Counted from the first letter of the stretch, positions 44,864 to 54,251 are shown. The stretch: DNA of 64,000 bases from Anaerolineales bacterium UBA6055 (GCA_002428985.1 DIYL01000015.1:186001-250000), one strand, 5' to 3'. The notes: generated by a model from the sequence alone, not told the origin. Made by a program: numbers and translations.

Positions 44864-46051
44864 ATGAGTTCTGATAATATTGATACAAAAAAATTAGAGA
44901 AACGTAATCATGAGTTGACTGTTCTTAATCACATTGCAGAAGCACTCAACCGTGAAATTCAACTGAAAGACGCACTCGAAACAGCCTTGTATAAAATTAT
45001 CAAACTATTTGATCTAACAACTGGATGGATCTTCTTGAAAGAAGACAATACAGACAAGTTTTACACCGCTGTAACAATTGACCTTCCCCCTGCCCTAGCT
45101 GATCATCCACGCCGTATGGGTGGTACATGTTATTGCATTGATTCCTACATCGAAGGTGATATGGATGGAGCGGCTAACATCAACGCCATCCTGTGTTCGC
45201 GGTTAGAAAATCTTAAAGATGGTACGGCTGGACTGCGCTATCACGCCAGTATTCCATTATATGCGCATGATAGTGACGACAAGATTCTCGAATTAGGCAT
45301 CCTGAATGTAGCCAGCACCGATTGGCGCGAAATTTCGGCTGATGATTTACAGGTACTCCATACTGTTGCAGATCTGATGAGCATTGCCATCCAACGCACC
45401 CGCCACTATCAAAAAAGTAAAGATATCGGCGCAATCAACGAACGTAATCGTATCGCCCGTGAGATACACGATACGATCGCACAAAACATGGCGGCTACAA
45501 TTCTACAACTTGAAACTGCTGATACCCTACTTGAACGTAATTCAAATCCTGAAAAAGTCAGGGCTACTATCCAACGAGCCCTAGACATGACCCGTGCCAA
45601 CCTTGAAGAAGCTCGGCGATCAGTCATGGACTTACGTGCTGCCCCGCTCGAGGGAAAAACATTACCTGATGCTCTGCGTCACTTGCTTGATGAACCGGAT
45701 CTTCAAACCAGCTTAGAAACACAATGCGACATTATGGGCAGTGGTCCACCGCTACCCACACGCATCTCGACTGGATTATATCGTATTGCTCAAGAAGCCA
45801 TTAATAATGTAAAACAACATGCAGACGCTAAGAATCTAAGGGTTGAACTTCGGCTCGTCCCAGATCGTGTTCAATTAGTGATCGAAGATGATGGCAATGG
45901 CTTTCGAACATACAACATCCCAAACGGGCATTACGGGTTGATCGGCATGAAAGAACGAACAAAACTTTTGGGCGGGAAAATCAACATTTCGAGCACCGCC
46001 AATATAGGTACAATTATTGAAGTCATGATTCCACTGGATACAATCTTATGA
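44864..46051 (+). CDS. NarL-family sensor histidine kinase with GAF domain
   Basis: About 395 residues and cytoplasmic. An N-terminal coiled coil (KKLEKRNHELTVLNHIAEALN) precedes a GAF domain (about 20-170). The HisKA_3 dimerisation helix contains NERNRIAREIHDTIAQNMAATILQLE, where His of REIHD is the phosphorylation site. The HATPase region has RIAQEAINNVKQHADAKNLRVEL (N box), IEDDGNGF (G1) and GHYGLIGMKERTKLLGG (G2). The start at 44864 follows an extended -10. A 4-base overlap (ATGA) couples it to the response regulator. The GAF ligand is unknown; Cys residues near CYCIDS and ILCSR could bind a metal or heme. Confidence 0.88.
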   Translation: MSSDNIDTKKLEKRNHELTVLNHIAEALNREIQLKDALETALYKIIKLFDLTTGWIFLKEDNTDKFYTAVTIDLPPALADHPRRMGGTCYCIDSYIEGDMDGAANINAILCSRLENLKDGTAGLRYHASIPLYAHDSDDKILELGILNVASTDWREISADDLQVLHTVADLMSIAIQRTRHYQKSKDIGAINERNRIAREIHDTIAQNMAATILQLETADTLLERNSNPEKVRATIQRALDMTRANLEEARRSVMDLRAAPLEGKTLPDALRHLLDEPDLQTSLETQCDIMGSGPPLPTRISTGLYRIAQEAINNVKQHADAKNLRVELRLVPDRVQLVIEDDGNGFRTYNIPNGHYGLIGMKERTKLLGGKINISSTANIGTIIEVMIPLDTIL

Positions 46052-46704
46052 GTCCCAAAATTCGTATTCTAGTTGCTGATGACCACCCAGTCGTTCGGGA
46101 TGGACTAGTCGCGATCCTGAGTACACAGGATGATTTTGCGATCGTTGGAGAAGCTCAAAATGGCGATGAGCTCATTCAAAAAGCTCGCCAATACACCCCA
46201 GACATTATCTTAACTGACCTAGAAATGCCTATAATTGACGGTGTTGACGCAATCAAAGCAATCCGCAATTATCTGCCTGACATACAATTTGTCGTATTTA
46301 CAGCATTCGATACAGACGAGCGTATTGTCAGTGCAGTACAAGCCGGTGCAAAAGGTTATTTACTCAAAGGTGCACCACGCGATGAGATATTCAGAGCCGT
46401 ACGTGTGGTAAGCCGAGGTGGGTCATTACTTGAACCAGATGTCGCTTCCAAATTACTACAACATATCAGTGGGGAATCGGGTAAGTCACCAAATGATGAT
46501 TTACCTGAACCTTTGACGGAACGTGAGCAAGAAGTTCTAGCTTATCTCGCACAGGGCAAGAAAAACAAAGAAATTGCGGTTGAGCTCTTCATTACAGAGC
46601 GCACAGTCAAATTTTATGTCAGTGCAATTCTTGGGAAGCTCAATGCAAGCAACCGCACCGAAGCAGTTACTATCGCAGCCCAAAAAGGACTGATTAAATT
46701 ATAA
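46048..46704 (+). CDS. NarL/FixJ-type response regulator
   Basis: A 218-residue protein. The receiver domain has the acidic pair in VADDHPVVRDG, the phospho-acceptor Asp in DIILTDLEMP (about residue 57), the switch Thr in FVVFTAFD, and Lys in GYLLKGAPRDE. The LuxR-type HTH is at 150-215, with LTEREQEVLAYLAQGKKNKEIAVELFITERTVKFYVSAILGKL. It is the cognate partner of the upstream kinase, sharing a 4-base overlap. The downstream FMN reductase may be a target. Confidence 0.93.
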   Translation: MSPKIRILVADDHPVVRDGLVAILSTQDDFAIVGEAQNGDELIQKARQYTPDIILTDLEMPIIDGVDAIKAIRNYLPDIQFVVFTAFDTDERIVSAVQAGAKGYLLKGAPRDEIFRAVRVVSRGGSLLEPDVASKLLQHISGESGKSPNDDLPEPLTEREQEVLAYLAQGKKNKEIAVELFITERTVKFYVSAILGKLNASNRTEAVTIAAQKGLIKL

Positions 46705-46803
46705 AGTCTGTCCTAAAGTACAGTCCATTCTAGTCGATCATCACATACAATCTGGATGAATTTGCACCATACTGTGAATATCGTGGATAAGGAGATAGAA
46801 ACT

Positions 46804-47394
46804 ATGACAAATCCAATTCATATTGTTGGAGTCGGTGGCACACTAAGAATAGATTCTCGAAGTTTATACGCACTTGATTACGCATTATCCATAGCCCAAT
46901 CGCAAGGTGCATCAGTCACACGTTTCTCAATGTTCGATCTACAATTACCAATGTACGATCCATCACGCGATTACGCAGATGAGGATGCCACCATCAAACA
47001 TTTTATCGAGACAATACGTACTGCCGATGGCATGATCTGGAGTACTGGTGCGTACCATGGCACACTTGCAGGTGTCACAAAGAATGCAATTGATTATATG
47101 CAATATCTCAGCGGTGGTGAGCATCCCTATTTGCATAACAAGGTCATCGGCCTAATTGCAACAGCTGGTGGCGATATGGCAGGTGTAAATACATTAACTA
47201 CAATGACACATAGTGTCCATTCTCTACGTGGTACAGTTGCCCCTCTCATGGTATCCATTCATAATGCGAAGTCTACCTTTGACACTAACGGGAATATCGT
47301 CAGCGAAAAGTATGAGAAAAAGCTCAATGCACTAGGTAAACTTGTTGTTGAATTAACAAAGAAACTTAAAGTCAGCCGTGAAGCAAGTGTTTAG
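46804..47394 (+). CDS. NADPH-dependent FMN reductase family flavoprotein
   Basis: About 196 residues, flavodoxin-like. IHIVGVGGTLRIDSRSLYALDYAL gives the FMN phosphate loop. TADGMIWSTGAYHGTLAGVTKNAIDYM is the characteristic (T/S)PxYxGxxxGxLKNxxD-like segment, and GLIATAGGDMAG follows. The start at 46804 has AAGGAG about 10 bases upstream; the frame is open 16 codons further upstream without a ribosome-binding site. It follows the two-component pair by 99 bases. Electron acceptor unknown. Confidence 0.83.
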   Translation: MTNPIHIVGVGGTLRIDSRSLYALDYALSIAQSQGASVTRFSMFDLQLPMYDPSRDYADEDATIKHFIETIRTADGMIWSTGAYHGTLAGVTKNAIDYMQYLSGGEHPYLHNKVIGLIATAGGDMAGVNTLTTMTHSVHSLRGTVAPLMVSIHNAKSTFDTNGNIVSEKYEKKLNALGKLVVELTKKLKVSREASV

Positions 47395-47410
47395 CTAATC
47401 TATTACATAT

Positions 47411-47431
47411 GGGTAGACTGTGTGTTTACCC
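47411..47431 (+). terminator. Weak terminator-like hairpin after the FMN reductase gene
   Basis: GGGTAGAC (47411-47418) pairs with GTTTACCC (47424-47431) with one wobble pair. The following sequence is GTTAATATTCTAT with no long T-run, so termination may be partial. Confidence 0.4.
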
Positions 47432-47552
47432 GTTAATATTCTATAAAATCCCCTGTGTCTGCCCTACGATTGCTTTTGTTTTACTTGCACTTATACAACC
47501 CTCTGTTACAATATCATGGCTATAATCTATCGACAAATATGGAGCTTCATTA

Positions 47553-48284
47553 ATGCGTATTCGCTTAATTTCCTTATGCTTGCTGGCAACCCTGTTACTA
47601 CTGACAGCATGTCAAGGACCACCTCCGACGCAAATTGTATTAGTCGTCACAGCTACACCAGAAACAACAACTGAAACTACCCAAACGGGTGACACTAACA
47701 TTGATGCTCAATCAGCAGACGATACACAAACTGATGAAGCAACAGAAGAGCCGACAGCCACACTCGAACCATCTATAACACCGACAGCAACCACCACACC
47801 TACTCCAGATCCATTCCCAACGCCCGTTGAAGGACAAATTTATGTCGCTGAACAACGCTTTGAAGATGGCTGGATGTTCTGGGTAGAACCTGTTGCTCAA
47901 ATCTGGGTACTTACGATAGAAGAAAGTGAAGACGGCGAAGAGACCAATCGTATCTGGTCAGTCTATGAAGATTCATTCGCAGAAGGCGAACCCGAAATTG
48001 ATCCTGAGATTGTTCCACCAGAAGGACTTTATCAGCCAGAACGAGGGTTTGGCAAACTTTGGCGCGAAAACCCAGAAGTTCGTGAGGCCGTTGGTTGGGC
48101 TCTAGAGCCAGAATTAGGACACACAACCCGCTATGAATATCATGCAGGGGGCGAAGTCATCACGGATGAGGAAACTGAAGAATTAGAGTATGAACCAGGA
48201 CCGGGTTATCATTTGGTAGAAAGCTTATTCGGGGACCTATTCCAGTTTAATGAAGATGACTTTAGCTGGTCTGTAGAAGAGTAG
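47553..48284 (+). CDS. Lipoprotein with Thr-rich linker and GFGKLWRENPEVREAVGWAL-type domain
   Basis: A 243-residue lipoprotein: signal peptide MRIRLISLCLLATLLLLTAC with the lipobox LLTAC, then an acidic Thr/Glu linker (about 30-88) ending in PTPDPFPTP. A globular domain begins VEGQIYVAEQRFEDGWMFWVEP and includes ERGFGKLWRENPEVREAVGW. I have seen this last pattern in Chloroflexota secreted proteins, but its function is not known to me. It would sit on the outer face of the membrane. The glycosidase gene follows 25 bases downstream, so they may be co-transcribed. Confidence 0.75.
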   Translation: MRIRLISLCLLATLLLLTACQGPPPTQIVLVVTATPETTTETTQTGDTNIDAQSADDTQTDEATEEPTATLEPSITPTATTTPTPDPFPTPVEGQIYVAEQRFEDGWMFWVEPVAQIWVLTIEESEDGEETNRIWSVYEDSFAEGEPEIDPEIVPPEGLYQPERGFGKLWRENPEVREAVGWALEPELGHTTRYEYHAGGEVITDEETEELEYEPGPGYHLVESLFGDLFQFNEDDFSWSVEE

Positions 48285-48309
48285 TATAAAGAATTGGGGG
48301 TATGACAGG

Positions 48310-50988
48310 ATGGATAATCTACGTCGCTGGGAGATGGATCGTGCTGTAAATTTCAAGTATCAAATTGCAGCAGATGCGCGATTTAGTCGTACAGACTATA
48401 CGGATGATCAAGTGTGGGAGCTTAATCTTGGTTCACGCAACAATCCGGCACTTTCATTTCAGACACAATTTGGAGGTCGGACTGAAGTCGCCAGTATTGT
48501 TCCTATGTGGACAATAGACGGACGCGCAATTCAACAGTTCCAGACTTATGTCACACCACCATATCTAACCCATTTTGCACCTGGTTATATTCGTGTTGAA
48601 GCGCAAATCACATCAGAAGTCGAGCTAGTTGCACAATATTGGGCAATGGAATCACGTGCTGCAGGCGGTGAATTTAGTCTGACGAATACAGGTGATAAAG
48701 ACCTACAATTACATTTAGATTTGTTTGGTCGGGTTGTTATCAATAACCGTAACCGTAAACTCAATGTTCTGACATTCCGTGACGATACAATTGCATTACA
48801 CCTTGGCCAAATTGGTAACATTAATCCCGTTGTCACGCTTGAAGGATCTAGCTTATCTGTTTACGGTGGGTATATCTCCAGTCCTAAGGTCGGATGCCGA
48901 GTCAGAATCGAAGTTGGTCAAACTGTTAAAATCCCATTCGTCGTCGCAGGACTTGCCGAGATGCGGGATTCTGTCAGTCTTGCCATGAACTGGATGTCAC
49001 GTCCATGGAAGCCCTTTTTTGAACAAATTAATCTTGAAGCCACAACTGTCCCGAAGATCGAAACTGGCAATTCTGAATGGGATAAATTGATTGACCTCTC
49101 TTACGCTCAATTGGTAAATGCTTTCATGAAGCCCACCGAGAATTTGCCTTATGCATCATTTGTTGCGACGAGAGCAAGTAATCGGGGATGGAGTAAACGG
49201 GGTGATGGAAGCGACCATATTCGTGTATGGTCAGGACAAGATCCTACCCTTGCCTATCTAACTGTACCAGCTATCGCAAGTATTGATCCGAAATTAGCAC
49301 AGGGGGTTATCATAAATTACCTATCCACACAGGATGATTCAGGATTCGTTGATCGCCAACCAGGTCTAGGCGGTCAAACTCAAGGCATGATGATGATGCC
49401 AATCTTAGCACGTATGGCGTGGATGATTTATGAATATACACAGGATAAGCAATTCCTAACCGAGTCATTCCCCAAACTCGAAGCGTTTTTTAAACGTTGG
49501 TTCAATCATGATATGGATGCAGATAGTGATGGTGTCCCCGAGTGGCAATCCGAACGTCAATTAGGATATGTCGCATTGCCAACATTTGGTAAGGGGCAAG
49601 CATGGGGGCAAGGTGCCAACATTAAACAAATGGAAACACCTGATTTAGTCGCCTATCTCATTTCGGAAGCAGATGCGCTTGTTGAAATCGCTACTACGTT
49701 AGAAGAAGACACGGAAGACCTTACAGAACAACGAACACAGCTCGAAGAACATTTAGAGGCATTCTGGGATGGTACACGTTACACTTACCGTGATCGGGAT
49801 TCTCATATCACAACAGATAGTGTCGAATTGCTTGATGGAGTAGCTGGTGATGAACTACACACGATAAATCGTGGACTTGTTGTACCAAATCGTGTCGTTA
49901 TACGAGTTGTCGGTGGTGTCAATCATCGTCCCAAAATAAAACTATCACTAGTTGGTAAAGATACAAACGGCAATCCGATAACTATTGACGCTGAGACAGA
50001 TGATTTCCTCTGGCTCAATCGTCAAGGCATGTATACTAGCACACAAGCCCTGTCACACATCGAGAGCATTCAAATAGATGGACTAAGCCGCGTCTACAAA
50101 ATTTATGCAGAGACAATCGATAATAGCCGTCTTGACATCAATCATCTGCTTCCATTATGGACAGGACGTATTCCAGAAGATAATGCCAAATCTCTGGTAG
50201 ATATTGCGATGGATGAGAACCACTTTATGCGTCCAAATGGTATCACGATGGTTAGTGCATCAGATCACGATTTCTCACCGTCGAATGCCAACGGTGGCGG
50301 CGGTATATGGATGTATTGGTTATCACTCATTGGCGAAGGCATGGTAAAAAGTGGCTATCGTAAAGAAGCGACACAACTAATCAAAACCGTGCTCGATTCA
50401 CTCACAAAAATGCTAGCTAATGATGGCTATTTATCACAGTTCTACCACAGTGACGAACTCAAAGCTTATGGTGAAGATCATCATATTGGGGGACATGTGC
50501 CATTGCATTTGTTAACCCAAATTCTTGGTGTGCGGATTGTGTCACGTTATCAAGTATGGGTCGGTGGCGAATTCACATGGGATGACCAAATTATCTTTGA
50601 ACAATATGGTATTGTTGTCACACGTTCTGATAAAGAGATTTATATTCGCTTTGGCTCAGGTCATGAAGTTACACTTGATGCAAATGCAGAATGGCAACAA
50701 GTTGTCGACCCGACTCCAACATTAAAAGTAGAAGAGCCTGATGAACCCGAAATTCCAGAATTACCAGAAACCTCAGCGTCAGAATCTGGAAAACGCGTTA
50801 TGATAGAAGTAGAGGATGAAAATAGTTCCAATATTCCAGTTGAAATAGAAAGTGATCCGACATCAGATGAACCTAGCGAAGAGGACATTATCGAAGAAGC
50901 TGAGATTATTGAAGACGATGACTCGTCCGAATCATCAAACGCAACTGATCCTGAGTCAGATGACGAACCTGATGACACTCAATCATAA
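48310..50988 (+). CDS. GH63/GH37-like (alpha/alpha)6-barrel glycosidase with acidic tail
   Basis: An 892-residue protein with no signal peptide. Residues 1-245 form a beta-rich domain. From about 255 to 800 is an (alpha/alpha)6-barrel glycosidase. SGQDPTLAYLTVPAIASIDPKLAQGVI and DSGFVDRQPGLGGQTQGMMMMPI come early. DADSDGVPEWQSERQLG resembles the DxDGxPEW general-acid region of GH63-type enzymes, and NGGGGIWMYWLSLIGEGMVKSGYRKEA corresponds to the later GxxWxxxxYLxxxG segment. The last 90 residues are a Glu/Asp/Ser/Pro-rich disordered tail. Some GH63 members act on mannosylglycerate or alpha-glucosides; the substrate here is unknown. Confidence 0.72.
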   Translation: MDNLRRWEMDRAVNFKYQIAADARFSRTDYTDDQVWELNLGSRNNPALSFQTQFGGRTEVASIVPMWTIDGRAIQQFQTYVTPPYLTHFAPGYIRVEAQITSEVELVAQYWAMESRAAGGEFSLTNTGDKDLQLHLDLFGRVVINNRNRKLNVLTFRDDTIALHLGQIGNINPVVTLEGSSLSVYGGYISSPKVGCRVRIEVGQTVKIPFVVAGLAEMRDSVSLAMNWMSRPWKPFFEQINLEATTVPKIETGNSEWDKLIDLSYAQLVNAFMKPTENLPYASFVATRASNRGWSKRGDGSDHIRVWSGQDPTLAYLTVPAIASIDPKLAQGVIINYLSTQDDSGFVDRQPGLGGQTQGMMMMPILARMAWMIYEYTQDKQFLTESFPKLEAFFKRWFNHDMDADSDGVPEWQSERQLGYVALPTFGKGQAWGQGANIKQMETPDLVAYLISEADALVEIATTLEEDTEDLTEQRTQLEEHLEAFWDGTRYTYRDRDSHITTDSVELLDGVAGDELHTINRGLVVPNRVVIRVVGGVNHRPKIKLSLVGKDTNGNPITIDAETDDFLWLNRQGMYTSTQALSHIESIQIDGLSRVYKIYAETIDNSRLDINHLLPLWTGRIPEDNAKSLVDIAMDENHFMRPNGITMVSASDHDFSPSNANGGGGIWMYWLSLIGEGMVKSGYRKEATQLIKTVLDSLTKMLANDGYLSQFYHSDELKAYGEDHHIGGHVPLHLLTQILGVRIVSRYQVWVGGEFTWDDQIIFEQYGIVVTRSDKEIYIRFGSGHEVTLDANAEWQQVVDPTPTLKVEEPDEPEIPELPETSASESGKRVMIEVEDENSSNIPVEIESDPTSDEPSEEDIIEEAEIIEDDDSSESSNATDPESDDEPDDTQS

Positions 50989-51019
50989 ATCAAATAACAG
51001 CGCGTAGAAAACAAATCGA

Positions 51020-52042
51020 ATGTCGGAACCGACCCTCGACCCAATCCAGATATATGACTTTATGTTCCGCAGTATTGGGGATGGTATTCTCATTGCCTCC
51101 CCACCTGATCTACGTATCACTCATATGAACCCTGCAGCAGCTGCTATGTTGCAAGTGACAGTTGATGATGTATTAGATGCGACTCCAAGAGAAGTTTTCA
51201 AAAAACATCCGAATTTGATCAATCTTTTCGAACGTCATGGAGACCAAAATCTAGATGTCCGATTACCCCGTCGACGCGTCGCAATCGGTATTGCATCAAC
51301 GATGGAAGCGGGTGAACGAGTCGTCATCTTGCAAGATGTAACAGAAAAACGTAATTTAGAAACACGTCGCGAAATGCTCATCAAGTCGATTGCACATGAT
51401 CTTCGTAATCCAATCGCTGCCATTGGTGGTTTTTCTGATTTGGTCAGTAAATTCGGTGATATCAACGATCAGCAAGAAAAGTTCCTCACACGCATCAAAC
51501 AGACAACTGGCAAACTCCACGATATGTCAGAATTACTGGTTGATCTGGCATGGATTGAAGCTGGTATGCCTCTTTCTCATGTGCCAATCCGTTTAAGTGA
51601 TGCGATCCATAAAACGATTAATTCCCTTGAGGTATTAGCCCAAAAACAACAAATTGGGATGGCAGTGTCCTTACAAAATCCATTACCCGTAGTCATGGGT
51701 GATGCAGAACGCTTACATATGGTCATCTATCATCTACTGCATAACGCAATTATGTATTCTGACCCCGAAGATAATGTTGTAATTCATGCGTGGGGAGATG
51801 AAAAAGAAGCCTATTGTAGTGTAGCTGATCAAGGGATTGGTATCAGTGATGAAGAAGTTGAGCTTATTTTTGACCGGATGTATCGCTCGCGTGATCCGCG
51901 TGTGCGTGCTATCCCGGGTGGTGGTATTGGTCTTACATTAGCCCGCACTATTATCCGACGCATGGGTGGGGACTTATGGGCAACAAGTAATCTCGATGAA
52001 GGCACAACATTTACATTTGTTTTGCCTAGTGAGGATATTTAG
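51020..52042 (+). CDS. PAS-containing sensor histidine kinase
   Basis: A 340-residue soluble kinase. PAS domain at about 10-105 (DGILIASPPDLRITHMNPAAAAMLQV). HisKA at 110-180 with LIKSIAHDLRNPIAAIGGFSDLV, where His of AHDLRNP is phosphorylated. HATPase has HLLHNAIMYS (N box), VADQGIGISDEEVELIFDRMYRS (G1/F) and GGGIGLTLARTIIRRMGGDLW (G2). The internal sensor and lack of membrane helices mean cytoplasmic sensing. No response regulator is adjacent, so it is an orphan, probably pairing with a regulator elsewhere. Confidence 0.9.
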   Translation: MSEPTLDPIQIYDFMFRSIGDGILIASPPDLRITHMNPAAAAMLQVTVDDVLDATPREVFKKHPNLINLFERHGDQNLDVRLPRRRVAIGIASTMEAGERVVILQDVTEKRNLETRREMLIKSIAHDLRNPIAAIGGFSDLVSKFGDINDQQEKFLTRIKQTTGKLHDMSELLVDLAWIEAGMPLSHVPIRLSDAIHKTINSLEVLAQKQQIGMAVSLQNPLPVVMGDAERLHMVIYHLLHNAIMYSDPEDNVVIHAWGDEKEAYCSVADQGIGISDEEVELIFDRMYRSRDPRVRAIPGGGIGLTLARTIIRRMGGDLWATSNLDEGTTFTFVLPSEDI

Positions 52043-52050
52043 GGTGTCTC

Positions 52051-52956
52051 GTGCAAAAGATTAAGATTCGTCTGCCAGCTACCCTCACTCATTTTGGGCC
52101 AAGTCTTGATACATTAGGGCTCGCAGTTGGCATTTATACAAATATAGAGATAAGTTCACGCTCGGATAATCAACTTGTGGTTGAAGCGGAAGGGAAAAAC
52201 GCCAAGCATTATCCACTTGCTGTTCGCCATCCTGTTGTTCGTGGAGCGTCACGTATGTTCCAGTATTTCGAGAATACTCAACTCGGGTTACACATTAGAG
52301 TAAAAAACGATATCCCAATCGGTTGTGGTTTGAATGCAGAGACCAGTTTTCTTATTGCAGGTATGATTGGTGCGAACTATCTCATGGGTAACAAATACAC
52401 TCGTGATGAATTAATCCCCCTAATTGCGGAGTTTGCTCCTCATACTGATAGTGCAATCGCAGCTTTTCTGGGTGGATTAGTTACCAGCATCAAAGACAAT
52501 GAGGACATTAGCTATCAAGCATTACCTATAACACCGTTTCGACTTATTATCGCTGTACCAGACATCCGTCGGTTTAATGTAGAGGACTCTCCAGAACTAA
52601 TCGCATTATCAGATATGCGAGCTAATTTACGCCGAACGACCATACTCCAGCAAGCTTTCGCACTCGGCGACCTTAATTTACTGGCAAAAGCACTGAATGA
52701 CCCCATCGATCAGCCTCTTATTCGTGCTGGGAATCCAGATTATACACATATTACTGAGATAGCTCGTCGTGAGGGTGCGCTAGCAATTACAACCACGGGG
52801 CGTGATTCAACTATGGTAATTATTGCAGATAAAAACTTACCACATATTGAACATGCTGTTCAGAAAGCATTTGACAATCTCAATACACAAGCCGATGTGA
52901 TAACTGTCCCGATTGACACACAGGGCGTTGTCATTAGTATTATGCAATCCGCTTAG
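52051..52956 (+). CDS. Homoserine kinase homologue (GHMP family) with altered active-site motifs
   Basis: A 301-residue GHMP-fold protein that starts like ThrB (KIKIRLPATLTHFGPSLDTLGLAV) and continues NDIPIGCGLNAETSFLIAGMIGANYL. In active homoserine kinases the second motif is PLGxGLGSSAA; here it reads PIGCGLNAETS (about 89-99), so the phosphate-loop Ser-Ser is missing. The third motif, normally Gly/Ala-rich (xSGAGPT), is ITTTGRDSTMV (about 247-257). The start is GTG at 52051. It may be a divergent enzyme or an inactive paralogue. It lies 8 bases after the histidine kinase and 6 before a lipoprotein gene. Confidence 0.7.
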   Translation: MQKIKIRLPATLTHFGPSLDTLGLAVGIYTNIEISSRSDNQLVVEAEGKNAKHYPLAVRHPVVRGASRMFQYFENTQLGLHIRVKNDIPIGCGLNAETSFLIAGMIGANYLMGNKYTRDELIPLIAEFAPHTDSAIAAFLGGLVTSIKDNEDISYQALPITPFRLIIAVPDIRRFNVEDSPELIALSDMRANLRRTTILQQAFALGDLNLLAKALNDPIDQPLIRAGNPDYTHITEIARREGALAITTTGRDSTMVIIADKNLPHIEHAVQKAFDNLNTQADVITVPIDTQGVVISIMQSA

Positions 52957-52962
52957 ATTATA

Positions 52963-54093
52963 ATGCGCTATCTTCTTTTACTATGCCTATTTTGTATCGG
53001 ATGTAGTACATCAGAAACGCTCACGCCTGCTATTAACGTCGTTACCGCAATACCTACATCGCAGGCAACCGAAATTCCAACCCCAGTAAGTATCAATATA
53101 GATGACGTCTCCACTTCTTGCAATGTGACGCATAACGAGATGTTAGCACCCTACCTGCCATCCGTCAACAACTGGGTAACCAGCAATGGTACACAATTGC
53201 AATCAAATAACGCGCCATTTACGATCTACGGTATTAATTATTATCCTCGTATGTCACCCTTTGATTTATTCCTAACCGATACATCAGCTGATATTATTGC
53301 AAAAGAACTCGATGTTATTATTCCATCCGGAATCAATACAATACGAATTTATGTCAATCTTGAGCAACTATTTCTATGCGAATCTGAAGCTATCCCGAAT
53401 CCTGATACATTTATCATACTTGACCGCATTATTAATACCATTGGCAACAAGCAACTACATACAATTGTTGTATTACATGAAGTAATAAACAATACGCAAC
53501 TAACATCTTTGGAACAGGTTCGATTTATCACTCAACGTTATGCACAAGAGCCAGCTATCTTGGCATGGGATATGCTTGAGAATGGAGATCGTCTTTATAT
53601 AGACTTATCATCAGAAACTGTGCTTACATGGTTAGCAAATGCAATCCAAGCCATCCGACAAGTTAATAGTCAACACCTAATTACTGCCAGCTGGCGAACT
53701 AATGCGCAAGACATCATCGAATGGGTAGACATAGTTGGTTTTCAACACTTTGGGGACTACCAAGTTCTACGTCAAGAGATTGCAAATCTAAAGTCACAAA
53801 CAGATAAACCGATACTGTTATCTGCAATTGGTTTCAGCACTTTTGATATAGACGAAACAGCACAACGGAACTTATTGTTTCAAGCGATGGAGGAAGTACA
53901 AAATAATGAACTTGCAGGTTGGGCGCTCTACATGGCATTTGACTATCCAACTTCAGTAACCTGCCAAGAACCTAATTGTCCTGCAGACGCAACGAGTATC
54001 AATTTTTATGGTATCTGGAATACAAGCTATTTTCCTAAGCTAGCTGTTGACGCAGTAAAACGAGTGACCGGTGTTATTGAAGTAGAAGAATAA
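52963..54093 (+). CDS. Lipoprotein with GH5-like TIM barrel, catalytic residues missing
   Basis: A 376-residue lipoprotein: signal peptide with lipobox CIGC (Cys14), a Pro/Thr linker (about 25-45), then a GH5/GH2-like barrel beginning FTIYGINYYPRMSPFD. The strand that normally ends in Asn-Glu (acid/base) reads AWDMLENGDRL (Glu206-Asn207, order reversed). The strand for the nucleophile Glu (TExG) reads LLSAIGFST, with Ala288. Both catalytic positions look lost, so it is probably a sugar-binding pseudoenzyme. It follows the GHMP gene by 6 bases and is closed by a hairpin. Confidence 0.68.
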   Translation: MRYLLLLCLFCIGCSTSETLTPAINVVTAIPTSQATEIPTPVSINIDDVSTSCNVTHNEMLAPYLPSVNNWVTSNGTQLQSNNAPFTIYGINYYPRMSPFDLFLTDTSADIIAKELDVIIPSGINTIRIYVNLEQLFLCESEAIPNPDTFIILDRIINTIGNKQLHTIVVLHEVINNTQLTSLEQVRFITQRYAQEPAILAWDMLENGDRLYIDLSSETVLTWLANAIQAIRQVNSQHLITASWRTNAQDIIEWVDIVGFQHFGDYQVLRQEIANLKSQTDKPILLSAIGFSTFDIDETAQRNLLFQAMEEVQNNELAGWALYMAFDYPTSVTCQEPNCPADATSINFYGIWNTSYFPKLAVDAVKRVTGVIEVEE

Positions 54094-54099
54094 AAAAAT

Positions 54100-54125
54100 G
54101 GATACTTGTGTATCCGTTAATTTTA
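54100..54125 (+). terminator. Terminator after the GH5-like lipoprotein gene
   Basis: GGATAC (54100-54105) pairs with GTATCC (54110-54115) around TTGT, followed by GTTAATTTTAT. It is short but well placed, 6 bases after the stop. Confidence 0.55.
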
Positions 54126-54134
54126 TGTTGATAT

Positions 54135-54206
54135 GGGTGATGAGGGACTCGAACCCCCAACCTATTCGGTGTAAACGAATTGCTCTGCCAATTGAGCTAA
54201 TCACCC
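54135..54206 (-). tRNA. tRNA-Val (anticodon TAC)
   Basis: The 72-nt minus-strand sequence folds as a cloverleaf: acceptor GGGTGAT/ATCACCC, D arm GCTC/GAGC, anticodon arm ATTCG-TTTACAC-CGAAT giving TAC, and T loop TTCGAGT. CCA is not encoded. Confidence 0.97.
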
Positions 54207-54251
54207 TAATAGGATTAGAATTATAGAAATATCTTTTAATAAAGTCAAGAC

